DNA of 64,000 nucleotides from Nonomuraea longispora (GTDB lineage: Bacteria > Actinomycetota > Actinomycetes > Streptosporangiales > Streptosporangiaceae): NCBI RefSeq assembly GCF_004348345.1, contig NZ_SMJZ01000008.1, positions 1-64,000 on the forward strand. The letters are read 5' to 3'. The notes below the pieces were generated by a model. The model worked only from the letters and a program-made list of their open reading frames with translations, searched no databases and was not told where the DNA came from. The first letter of the stretch is position 1, and the number at the start of each line of letters is the position of its first letter. The position numbers and the translations under genes are program-made. Shown in pieces: positions 46,562-54,658 of the stretch.

Positions 46562-47069
46562 GCGTGCGCGACATGATCCGCCTGACCGTCTCCTCCAGGG
46601 AGCTGGTCTGGTCGATGACGATCTCGCCGGCGCCGGGGAGCAGGTCGCGTTCGACGTACCAGTCGCGCATCATGTCCGCCCCGAACTCCCTGCTCTGGGG
46701 GCGGGTGGCGTGGCGTCGCAGGGTCTCGTCGAAGGAGACGTCGAGGTAGAAGAAGTGGCTGCGGTCCGGGTGGTCGCGGCGCAGAGCGGTCAGCATGTCG
46801 CCGTATCTGCCGGTGGTGAGGATGCCCTCCAGGATGACGTGGTGGCCGTGGTCGAGGGCGTAGCGGGTGATGGTGTCGATGAGGCCGATGTTCACGCCGT
46901 CGGGCTGGTCGAGCTCGCGCAGGATCTCGCGGCGCACCACGTCCTGGCTGACGATGGCCAGTCCGCGCCGGTCGTAGGCGTCGCGGATGGCTCGCGCGAC
47001 CGTGGTCTTGCCCGAGCCGGAGTTGCCGCGCAGGACGATCAGCTGGGTCTGGTCCGAGCGTCCACGCAC
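46503..47069 (-). CDS. P-loop kinase-like protein
   Basis: A 188-residue protein with LIVLRGNSGSGKTTVARAI (Walker A), SQDVVRREILRE, HHVILEGILTTG and FFYLDVSFDETLRRHATR, a zeta-toxin/AAA kinase fold. It likely phosphorylates a small molecule. The GTG start at 47069 could be 47065. Overlap with the convergent gene is confined to its Pro/Arg-rich C-terminal tail. Confidence 0.8.
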   Translation of the reverse strand: MRGRSDQTQLIVLRGNSGSGKTTVARAIRDAYDRRGLAIVSQDVVRREILRELDQPDGVNIGLIDTITRYALDHGHHVILEGILTTGRYGDMLTALRRDHPDRSHFFYLDVSFDETLRRHATRPQSREFGADMMRDWYVERDLLPGAGEIVIDQTSSLEETVRRIMSRTLTTAPSAPPRDPPARSRRP

Positions 47070-47170
47070 CGCACCAGGCTAGCCGCCCCGCCGCATCCGT
47101 TTATCCGGGACCTGGCCGGTGATAGGCACCGTAACGACCTGCAGCGATGGCCGCCCCGGGGGAAGTCTTC

Positions 47171-47749
47171 ATGCTTGACCGCATCCACCAGATACCGGCC
47201 GTCCTGCTGAGCGCCGACGACTATCTCGACGACTTCTGGCCGAGCTACCGCCGGACCGACGACGTGGTGTGGAAACTCCAGCGGGTGCAGGGCTTCGACG
47301 CGGCAGCGGGGCCGGGCGCGCTGGCGCAGGACGACTGGGAGCGCTCGCTCAAGCTGGCCGGCGACGGGCGGGCCGCGGCGGCGGGGTTCCCGCGCAGGCG
47401 GCTGCGGATCGTCGAGCCGTGCGTCACCTCCTACCTGCGCTGGGAGATGCACGTGCTGGCCTCGCGCGGCCAGGTGCGCGAGGAGGTGCGGGTGCTCGCC
47501 GCCCAGCAGGTGGCCGACCTGGAGATCGACCGGCGACTGCCCGAGCTGGTGGTGCTGGGGACCTCGGTGATGTACGAGGTGACGTACGACGCCCTGGGCG
47601 CCCACAGCGGCGCCCGCCGGATCGACGACCAGGGGGTGATCGCCGCCTGCCGGGGTGAGCTGGACAAGCTGTTCGCCGCGGGGGAGACGCTCGAAGGGTA
47701 TTACGAGCGCGAGATCGTCCCGCTCACCGCACCACGGGTGCCGACCTGA
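47171..47749 (+). CDS. DUF6879 family protein
   Basis: A 192-residue protein from ATG 47171 (GGGGGAAG upstream). DDYLDDFWPSYRRTDDVVWKL, RLRIVEPCVTSYLRWEMHVL and TSVMYEVTYDALGAHSGARR fit the DUF6879 family found beside XRE/DUF397 regulator pairs. No such pair is present here. Its function is unknown. Confidence 0.7.
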   Translation: MLDRIHQIPAVLLSADDYLDDFWPSYRRTDDVVWKLQRVQGFDAAAGPGALAQDDWERSLKLAGDGRAAAAGFPRRRLRIVEPCVTSYLRWEMHVLASRGQVREEVRVLAAQQVADLEIDRRLPELVVLGTSVMYEVTYDALGAHSGARRIDDQGVIAACRGELDKLFAAGETLEGYYEREIVPLTAPRVPT

Positions 47750-47809
47750 CCAGCGCGGCGCTCATATTCCGACGAGGTGTACCCGATCTCCGCAGAGCTT
47801 CCGTGCCCC

Positions 47810-47924
47810 GGTGGCGAGCCTCGGCCACATGGGCGACCGTGTGCTCATGATCGTCAAGCAGTCTGGAGAGACCGTCGCAATCCAGGACGAGGGTCCCCTC
47901 GTGGCTCAGCTTGCGGGGGGCCAC
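47810..47924 (-). pseudogene. N-terminal remnant of a PIN-domain protein
   Basis: On the minus strand LSHEGTLVLDCDGLSRLLDD followed by HEHTVAHVAEARHRG matches the start of PIN toxins (strand with first Asp, then helix). The downstream catalytic acids are missing. The remaining 47750-47978 gap has nothing else. Confidence 0.55.
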
Positions 47925-47978
47925 TGCGCCGCATCGTCGAATACTTCGTTGAAAAGCTGGAAAAAAGTCCGGCCGATA

Positions 47979-49202
47979 CTAAAGGGGCAGGTCGCCGGTG
48001 GCGGAGGCGGTGGAGCCGGTGGCCTGGTAGGCGGCGATGGTGCGTTCGGCGATGCGCATCTGGTGGATCTCGTCGGCGCCGTCGGCGAAGCGGGCCCAGC
48101 GGGCGTGCTGGAACATGTGCGCCAGCGGCGTGTCCGTCGAGTAGCCGAGGGCCCCGTGCACCTGGATGGCCCGGTCGATGATGCGGTTGAGGCTGTTCGC
48201 GACGAAGTGTTTGGCCATCGAGACCTCCGTGCGGAAGTCCTCGCCCTTGTCGATCTTCGAGGCGGCGTGCAGCACCATGAGTTTGCACTGGTAGAGCTCC
48301 ATGGCCGAGTCGGCGATGAGCCACTGGATGCCCTGCTTCTCGGCCAGCAGGGAGCCGTGGCTGTAGCGGGTGAGCGCGCGGCCGACCATCATGTCGAGAG
48401 CCGTCTCCGCCTGTGAGATCCAGCGCATGCAGTGGGCGAGCCTGGCCGGGCCGAGGCGGTACTGGCCGAGGCGGTGGCCGTTGCCCCGGCCGCCGAGGAT
48501 CTGGCTGTCGGGCAGCCGCAGGTCCTCGATGACGATCTCGCTGTGGCCGGTCGAGCCGTGCATCGTCTCGACCTCGCGCACGTCGTTCCAGCCGGGGTCG
48601 GGCAGGTCGACGAGGAAGGCGGTGTTCGCGCCGCGTGAGCCGTCGGGCACGTCCTGCTCGGTCCTCGCGATGAGGATGCCGAAGTTGGCCCGGCGGGCGT
48701 TGGAGATGAACCATTTGTGGCCGTTGATGACCCACTCGTCGCCGTCGCGTACGGCGGTCGTCCGGATCAGGGTGGGGTCGGAGCCCGCGACCTCCGGCTC
48801 GGTCATGGCGAAGCACGACATCTTGGTGCCCTCCAGGAGGGGCCGGAGGTACTTCTCCTTCTGTTCGTCGCTCGCCCAGTGCAGCAGCGTGTGCATGTTG
48901 CCCTCGTCGGGGGCCTGGCAGTTGAGCACCCACGGGCCGACGCGGGTCCTGGCCGCTTCCGACTGCACCATGGCCAGCTCGACGTGACCGAGGCCCATGC
49001 CGCCCCACTCCTTCGGCATGTGCGGCAGCCACAACCCCTCGGCCTTGGCCAGGGAGCGCAGGTGGAAGATCGTGCGGAGGTAGGCGTCGCGGTCGCCCTC
49101 CTCCAGCTCCTCCATGGCGGGGGCGACGGTGCCCTGGATGAAGGCGCGGACCCGCTTGCGGATCTCCTCGTGCTCGGGGGCGAGGGTGAAGTCGATGGCC
49201 AT
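47979..49202 (-). CDS. acyl-CoA dehydrogenase
   Basis: A 407-residue flavoenzyme: FAMTEPEVAGSDPTLIRTTA (FAD/substrate region), GHKWFISNARRA, EMYQCKLMVL-like helix, IQVHGALGYSTDTPLAHMFQ and RFADGADEIHQMRIAERTI. It is related to the ACAD10/11-type long-chain acyl-CoA dehydrogenases. ATG 49202 has AAGGAG just upstream. It probably oxidises acyl-CoA in the cytoplasm; the chain length is not clear. Confidence 0.92.
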   Translation of the reverse strand: MAIDFTLAPEHEEIRKRVRAFIQGTVAPAMEELEEGDRDAYLRTIFHLRSLAKAEGLWLPHMPKEWGGMGLGHVELAMVQSEAARTRVGPWVLNCQAPDEGNMHTLLHWASDEQKEKYLRPLLEGTKMSCFAMTEPEVAGSDPTLIRTTAVRDGDEWVINGHKWFISNARRANFGILIARTEQDVPDGSRGANTAFLVDLPDPGWNDVREVETMHGSTGHSEIVIEDLRLPDSQILGGRGNGHRLGQYRLGPARLAHCMRWISQAETALDMMVGRALTRYSHGSLLAEKQGIQWLIADSAMELYQCKLMVLHAASKIDKGEDFRTEVSMAKHFVANSLNRIIDRAIQVHGALGYSTDTPLAHMFQHARWARFADGADEIHQMRIAERTIAAYQATGSTASATGDLPL

Positions 49203-49216
49203 GCTGCTCCTTGTGG

Positions 49217-49963
49217 TCAGTCAGGTGAGTCGGTGGGGTGGTGGCAGGCGAGCCAGTGGTCGTCGCCGACCTGCCGGATCCGGGGCTCCTGCTCGGCGCA
49301 TCTGGCGGACGCGCGCGGGCATCGCGTACGGAACCGGCACCCGCTCGGCGGGTCGACCGGCGAGGGCGGTTCGCCGCTGATCAGGGTGTCGGCCGGCGGA
49401 AGGTCCAGGCCGCCGCCGGGGATGGGGGCGATGAGCGCCCGCGTGTACGGATGGGCGGGCCGGGAGATCAGCTCGGCGCTCGGCGCCAGTTCGCACCCCT
49501 TGCCCAGGTACATCACCATGATGCGGTCGCTGACGTTCTTCACCACGGCCAGGTCATGGGCGATGAACCCGAGCATGAGCCGGTTAGCGGTCCTTGAGGT
49601 CCTCCAGCAGGCCGAGGATCTGCGCCTGCACCGAGACGTCGAGCGCCGACACGGGTTCGTCGCAGATCACCACCTCGGGGTCGAGGATGAGCGCCCTGGC
49701 GATCGAGATGCGCTGGCACTGGCCGCCGGAGAACTCGTGCGGCCTGCGTACCGCCGCCGCCTCCGGATCCAGGCCCACCGCCTCCAGGACCTCGTCCACC
49801 CGGTCGCCGGGCAGGCCCCACACACGGGGGGCCCTCCCCGCGTGCGCCCGCCCTGGACGGGCCGGACGTGCCCGCCTGCGGGGTGGCGACGGGGCGTTGC
49901 CCGCTGCACGCCAGCATCACCGCCGCTGCCAGCATCAACGTGGTCCGTCCTCCAGCGTTTCAT
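49217..49963 (-). pseudogene. eroded oligopeptide ABC locus: lipoprotein start fused to ATPase end
   Basis: From ATG 49963 (behind GGGAGGAGG) the text MKRWRT, with a frame change, becomes [20 protein letters not shown], a lipoprotein signal with LACS lipobox. Near 49830 this passes into the second half of an Opp/Dpp ATPase: [38 protein letters not shown]. An extra T after DLKDR makes a stop near 49586, and a second frame carries on with LMLGFIAHDLAVVKNVSDR to the CRFRTRCP C terminus at 49217. Walker A is missing. The binding protein body, permeases and ATPase start appear deleted. Confidence 0.75.
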
Positions 49964-49995
49964 CCACGCCTCCTCCCGGTAAGCCCCCCGAGAGC

Positions 49996-50025
49996 ATTTT
50001 CACCGATAGTACTATCGGTGAAAAT
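49996..50025. promoter_or_regulatory. 30-bp perfect palindrome, TetR operator
   Basis: ATTTTCACCGATAGT is followed at once by its exact reverse complement. It lies between the eroded transport locus (start 49963) and the TetR gene (start 50073), so it could have controlled both. Confidence 0.8.
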
Positions 50026-50072
50026 CCGCACAAGAGCCGCGGGAGAATCGTCACGGGAGGGAGGGAGCATCG

Positions 50073-50726
50073 ATGACGAGCACACCGCTCAGCAGGAGCG
50101 AGGCGAAAGACCAGACCCGGCGCAGGCTGATCAGGGCCGCGCTGGCGATCCTCGACGAGGCGGGCGAGGCCGGGCTGACCACCGTCAAGGTCGCCAAGGC
50201 CGCCGGCATCGCGCAGTCGAGCTTCTACGTGCACTTCAAGGACATGCAGGACCTGCTGCGGGTGCTCGCCGAGGAGGGCGGCCGGCGGCTTCGCACCTCC
50301 ATGCGCGAGGCCCGCCGCGCCGCCCGCGAGGCCCCCGGCGACCTCCAACGCCACCGCGACACCTTCCGCATCCCGCTGGAGGCCATCTGCCGCCACCCCG
50401 AGCTGCTGCGCATCCAGCTGCGGGCCCGGCACGACCCGTCGTCCTCGCTGCGCGACTTCGCCACGGAGAGCGCCGCCGCCTACCGCGAGCACCACGCCGC
50501 CGACCTGGCCGCCCTCGGCTACACCGCCGACGACGAGCACGACAGGCGGCGGCTGGAGATGATCGCCGACGGCATCGACGCCGCCACCAACGCCCTGGCC
50601 ATCGGCCACCTGGAGGGCCGCTACCCCGACCTCGACGAGGCTGCCGACATCCTGGTGGCCCTGTCGAGGGGCGCACTGAGGCTCCTCAGATCCAGCTCAG
50701 GCCGCGACGAAGGCCCACGCGACTAG
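50073..50726 (+). CDS. TetR/AcrR family regulator
   Basis: A 217-residue repressor: HTH at ~15-65 (RRRLIRAALAILDEAGEAGL, TTVKVAKAAGIAQSSFYVHF) and a C-terminal helical ligand domain. ATG 50073 has GGGAGGGAG upstream. Intact, while its presumed divergent target is broken; it may have other targets. Confidence 0.93.
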   Translation: MTSTPLSRSEAKDQTRRRLIRAALAILDEAGEAGLTTVKVAKAAGIAQSSFYVHFKDMQDLLRVLAEEGGRRLRTSMREARRAAREAPGDLQRHRDTFRIPLEAICRHPELLRIQLRARHDPSSSLRDFATESAAAYREHHAADLAALGYTADDEHDRRRLEMIADGIDAATNALAIGHLEGRYPDLDEAADILVALSRGALRLLRSSSGRDEGPRD

Positions 50727-50748
50727 GGCGCAGCGCCTCTCAAGGCGG

Positions 50749-52533
50749 TCATCGGTAGGCAAGTGCCTGGGTGAGATAGAGGTCGGCGTAGTCGCCGCCC
50801 GCTCCGAGCAACTCGGCGTGGCTGCCCTGCTCCACCACCTGCCCGTGGGACAACACCACGATGTGGTCGGTCATGTGCACGGTTGAGAACCGGTGCGAGA
50901 CCAGAACGGTCACGGCGCCACGCTCGGCGAAGTTGCGGGTCTGCTCGGCGTACAGCTCGAAGAGGTCGTGCTCCGCCTGCGGGTCGAGCGCCGCCGTGGG
51001 TTCGTCGAGGACGCGCAGCAGTGGAGCCTCACGCATGAGGCCACGGGCGAGTGCGATGCGCTGCCACTGGCCGTGGGACAGCTCGGCGCCGCCGAAGGTC
51101 CGTCCGAGCTGCGTCCGCAGGCCGTCGGGAAGGCTCTCCACGAATACGCCGGCGTCCGCTCGCCGCAGCGCCAGCCCGATCCGGGCGGTGTCGTCGATCC
51201 TGGACAGGTCGCCGGCGCCGACCGATTCGGCCACCGGGGTCTGCAGTTTGAGGAAGTCCTGCAGTGTGCCGGTGCACACGGCCGCCCATTCAGACGCATC
51301 GAACTCGCGCAGGTCGACGCCGTCCACCAGGATCGCGCCCGAGGTGGGCCGGTACACCCCGATGAGGAGCTTGATCAAGGTTGACTTGCCCGCGCCGTTG
51401 ATGCCCACCAGGCCCAGCGTGGAGCCTGCGGGGAGAGTGAGGTTCACATGGTCGAGCACCATCGTGTCCGTTCCCGGATAGGTGAAGCACACGTCGCGCA
51501 GTTCGATGCCGGCGGTCATCCGGGCCGGCACGGTTGTCCCCGTAGGGTGTACGCCGTGTTCGGTGGCGTAGGTAAGGAGCCAGTGGTGGTGCTCGGCCAC
51601 CCGGCCGCCGTCGGCGACCAGGGCGATGGACTCGACCGCGCTCTGCTGCTGCAGCCGTAGCTGACCGGCCAGCGAGATGATCAGCACCGCGTCGCCGGGA
51701 GTGGCCTGGCCGCGGGCCAGGAGCAGCCCCACGACCAGCAGCGCGCCGGCCAGCATGGAGAAGTAGAACGCCCAGGCGCCGATCTCACCCCCGAGCCCGC
51801 GCAGCCGGGCCCGGGCCTCCAGGTCGGCCGCCTCCTCCCACAACGCGCGCGCGTGCCGGTCCAGCTCGGCGCCATTGCCGGAGATCCAGACCTCCTTGGC
51901 GGGGTCGGGGTTCAGGCAGAGGTCGTGCAGCCTGCTCTCGCGGCGCAGCGACTCGGCCGTGGCGTCGAGCGCCTGCCGCTGCATTCGCATGGCCCGGTTG
52001 GCCAGAGGCAGGATCGGCACGGCCGCCACCGCCAGGAGCGCGAGCGCGGGATGCACCCCGATGAGCAACCACAGGCTCAGCCCGATCCCGGCGAGGACGG
52101 AGGCCGCGTGCGCTGCCGCCCACCCGGTCTTCGACAGCGCCAGCGTGCCGCGGCGCAACATGGTGATCCGGTTGAGGAAGTCCGCCCGCTCAAGGTGGGT
52201 TATGGTCGGGATCTTCGCCGCTGCCTCGGTGATCTCCTGCTCCAGCGCCAGCTGGATGCGGTCGCGCAGATCATTGCGCAGGTTGTGGGTGAAGCGCCAG
52301 CCTATGAGCTGCAGCGCGTGGGCGGTCATGCCCAGCGCGACCGCGGCCAGCAGCCCGCCGAGCAGGTGGGTGCCGGCCGCGTCGACCAGATGGCGCTGGG
52401 CGTAGGCGGTGCCGGCCGCCATCCCCGCCTGCAGCAGCACGAGCACGCCCACCGTGATGCTCACGCGGCGGTCCGCGAGCAGGCCCAGCGCCAGGGTGTG
52501 CTGTGCCATCCGAGCGCTGTCCCGCAGCGTCAT
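50749..52533 (-). CDS. ABC exporter half-transporter 2
   Basis: A 594-residue protein: six-helix export domain then ATPase with Walker A GINGAGKST, signature ELSHGQWQRIALARG and Walker B LRVLDEPTAALD, H-loop VSHRFSTV. The signature has His instead of Gly, so this site may be weak. ATG 52533 overlaps the partner gene stop (ATGA). It pairs with the next entry as a heterodimer; the GQWQ form is frequent in peptide-linked exporters such as RamAB. Confidence 0.9.
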   Translation of the reverse strand: MTLRDSARMAQHTLALGLLADRRVSITVGVLVLLQAGMAAGTAYAQRHLVDAAGTHLLGGLLAAVALGMTAHALQLIGWRFTHNLRNDLRDRIQLALEQEITEAAAKIPTITHLERADFLNRITMLRRGTLALSKTGWAAAHAASVLAGIGLSLWLLIGVHPALALLAVAAVPILPLANRAMRMQRQALDATAESLRRESRLHDLCLNPDPAKEVWISGNGAELDRHARALWEEAADLEARARLRGLGGEIGAWAFYFSMLAGALLVVGLLLARGQATPGDAVLIISLAGQLRLQQQSAVESIALVADGGRVAEHHHWLLTYATEHGVHPTGTTVPARMTAGIELRDVCFTYPGTDTMVLDHVNLTLPAGSTLGLVGINGAGKSTLIKLLIGVYRPTSGAILVDGVDLREFDASEWAAVCTGTLQDFLKLQTPVAESVGAGDLSRIDDTARIGLALRRADAGVFVESLPDGLRTQLGRTFGGAELSHGQWQRIALARGLMREAPLLRVLDEPTAALDPQAEHDLFELYAEQTRNFAERGAVTVLVSHRFSTVHMTDHIVVLSHGQVVEQGSHAELLGAGGDYADLYLTQALAYR

Positions 52534-54560
52534 CGCGCTTCCTCTCCGCCCTCGCGAGCGACGGCTCCCTGCTCGATGTCGACGGCCCCGCTACCGTCGG
52601 CCCCGCTACCGTCGGCCTGGCTGTCGGCGGTCCTGCTGCCGCCGGCCGTGGGCTCGTGGAATCGTGACGCCTGGAGCAGGAAGAGTCGGGCGTATTCGCC
52701 GCCGAGCCGCATCAGGTCGTCGTGGGAGCCCTCCTCAGTGATCCGGCCGTCCCGTAGCAGGACAATGCGGTCGGCGGGACGCACGGTGGAGAGCCGGTGC
52801 GAGATCAGCACGATCGAGGCGTCCCCGACCGAGCCGATCACCTGCTCGTGGAAGCGGGCCTCGGCCTTGACGTCCAGGTGCGCGGTGGGTTCGTCCAGGA
52901 CCACCAGGCGCCGCCCGTGCTCCACCGCGTAGAGTGCCCGGATCGCGGCGAGCTTCTGCCACTGCCCGCCTGACAGGTCACGGCCGTCGGTGCCGGTCCG
53001 CCACAGTTCGGTGTCGAGCCCTGATTCCAGCCGGTCCAGCACCGGCTGCGCGCCGCCCGCCCGTACCAGTTGGAGGAGTTTCTCGTCGCTCTCCGGAGTG
53101 GCTTCAGGCGCGGCCAACGTGATGTTGTCGCGCGCGGTGAGCGGATAGTGGACGAAGTCCTGGAACAGCGCCGTCATCCCGCGCCGCCACGCCGTGGTGT
53201 CCAGCGAGCGAAGGTCTGTGCCGTCGGCGGTGATACGGCCCGTGGTGGGCTCGTACAGGCCGGCCAGGAGCTTGACCAGCGTGGTTTTGCCCTCCCCGCT
53301 GGCTCCGACGATCGCCAGCCGCTCGCCGGGGCGGATGGTCAGGCTCAGCCCTCGCAGCACGGGCGCGGAGGCACCCGGGTACCGGAAGGAAACGTCCTCG
53401 AACCGCACCAGAGGCGCGGGACCGCCGGGGGAGGCGTTTTCCCGAGGGGCGTGCCGATCCGGGCCCGTCAGGTCCTCCAGCTTCCGCAGCGCCGTCACCG
53501 CGGTCCTGCCGTAGTCGATGTCGTACGACTCCCCGCCCATCACCGAGATCGCGAGAATTCCCCAGACGGCCACCAGACACTGCGACAGCTCGGCGATGCT
53601 CAGCTCCCCGGCCCACGCGGCCAGCCCGGGGACCAGCAAGCCCAGTCCAGCGCACAGCGCCGCGAGCAGGAAGGTGGCCTTCTGGCTGCGCAGGACCCGC
53701 CGACGGGTCCTCCAGTGGCCGGCCTCCCACGCGTGGTGCGCGACTAGGCGCCGCTCGCTCACCCACCCTGCCAGACCGAACAGCCGAATCTCCTTGGCCG
53801 CCTCGGACCCCGCCGCCAGGTCCGCCCAGAAGTCGACCTTGCGACGCTCGGGGGTCGCCGCGTCCTTGACCGCCTCCAGATGCATCCACTGCCGCCGGGT
53901 GATCGACCGGATCAGCACCGACAGCGCCAGCAGCACCACCGCCAGCACGGGGAAGCGCGTGGCCAGCACCGCCGCCATCGCCACCGCCGACATCGTTCGC
54001 GCGGTGATCTCCAGTTGGCCCACGGCAGCGGCTCCGGGGGAGCGTACCCGCCAGGTGAAGCCCTGGTCGCCGGCGCGGACGGCCACGTCGTGGAACTCCG
54101 GATCCTCCAGGTGGGCGATGCGATCCGGGCGCAGGGCGATTCGCCGTACCCGGGAGCGCACCACGCCGTCGATGCGCCTGCTCGCCGACGCCTTCAGCGC
54201 GCGCGCGAGGACCTCGGCGGCCTGCCTGGCCAGCATCGCGGCCGCGAACCCCGCCACCGGCCACACCAGCGGCAGGAGATCGACCTCGGGGGACGCGGCC
54301 GTCATCGCATGCACCGCGTGGCTGGCGAAGATGGCGGTCAAGGGTGCCGCCGCGATCGAGGTGGCCACTGTCACGCACAGGGCGGCCAGCGTACGTGGGC
54401 GGCTGAAACGTAACAGAGCCAGCAGGCTTCTTCGTTCGTCGAAGGTGTCCTGGATCCGGGTCAGGCTCAGATCGCGCCAGGAGAATCTTGGATAGGCCGG
54501 CCGCGTGTCCGTCACCGTGTCTCGCCGTCTCCCGAGGTCGGCAGTCGTGGTGATCTTCAC
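52530..54560 (-). CDS. ABC exporter half-transporter 1
   Basis: A 676-residue protein from GTG 54560 (a later GTG at MTDTRPAYPRF is possible). Export domain, then Walker A GASGEGKTT, full signature LSGGQWQKLA, Walker B LVVLDEPTAHLD, SHRLSTV. The C terminus carries a Gly/Asp/Ser-rich tail (ADSQADGSGADGSGA). The upstream gap to 54659 has no peptide gene that I can support, so the cargo is unknown. Confidence 0.9.
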   Translation of the reverse strand: MKITTTADLGRRRDTVTDTRPAYPRFSWRDLSLTRIQDTFDERRSLLALLRFSRPRTLAALCVTVATSIAAAPLTAIFASHAVHAMTAASPEVDLLPLVWPVAGFAAAMLARQAAEVLARALKASASRRIDGVVRSRVRRIALRPDRIAHLEDPEFHDVAVRAGDQGFTWRVRSPGAAAVGQLEITARTMSAVAMAAVLATRFPVLAVVLLALSVLIRSITRRQWMHLEAVKDAATPERRKVDFWADLAAGSEAAKEIRLFGLAGWVSERRLVAHHAWEAGHWRTRRRVLRSQKATFLLAALCAGLGLLVPGLAAWAGELSIAELSQCLVAVWGILAISVMGGESYDIDYGRTAVTALRKLEDLTGPDRHAPRENASPGGPAPLVRFEDVSFRYPGASAPVLRGLSLTIRPGERLAIVGASGEGKTTLVKLLAGLYEPTTGRITADGTDLRSLDTTAWRRGMTALFQDFVHYPLTARDNITLAAPEATPESDEKLLQLVRAGGAQPVLDRLESGLDTELWRTGTDGRDLSGGQWQKLAAIRALYAVEHGRRLVVLDEPTAHLDVKAEARFHEQVIGSVGDASIVLISHRLSTVRPADRIVLLRDGRITEEGSHDDLMRLGGEYARLFLLQASRFHEPTAGGSRTADSQADGSGADGSGAVDIEQGAVAREGGEEAR

Positions 54561-54658
54561 ATGGGGCGATCGCCGGGGTCAAGAAGATATTCACGTAGCG
54601 TTAGATATCCAGCGTTGGACGGTAAGGGCCGCCGGACGACACTCCAGCGGCCCTCGCG

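Noticed and set aside
47655-48416. 253-residue plus-strand frame
   Set aside because: Antisense to the acyl-CoA dehydrogenase, which has clear family motifs.
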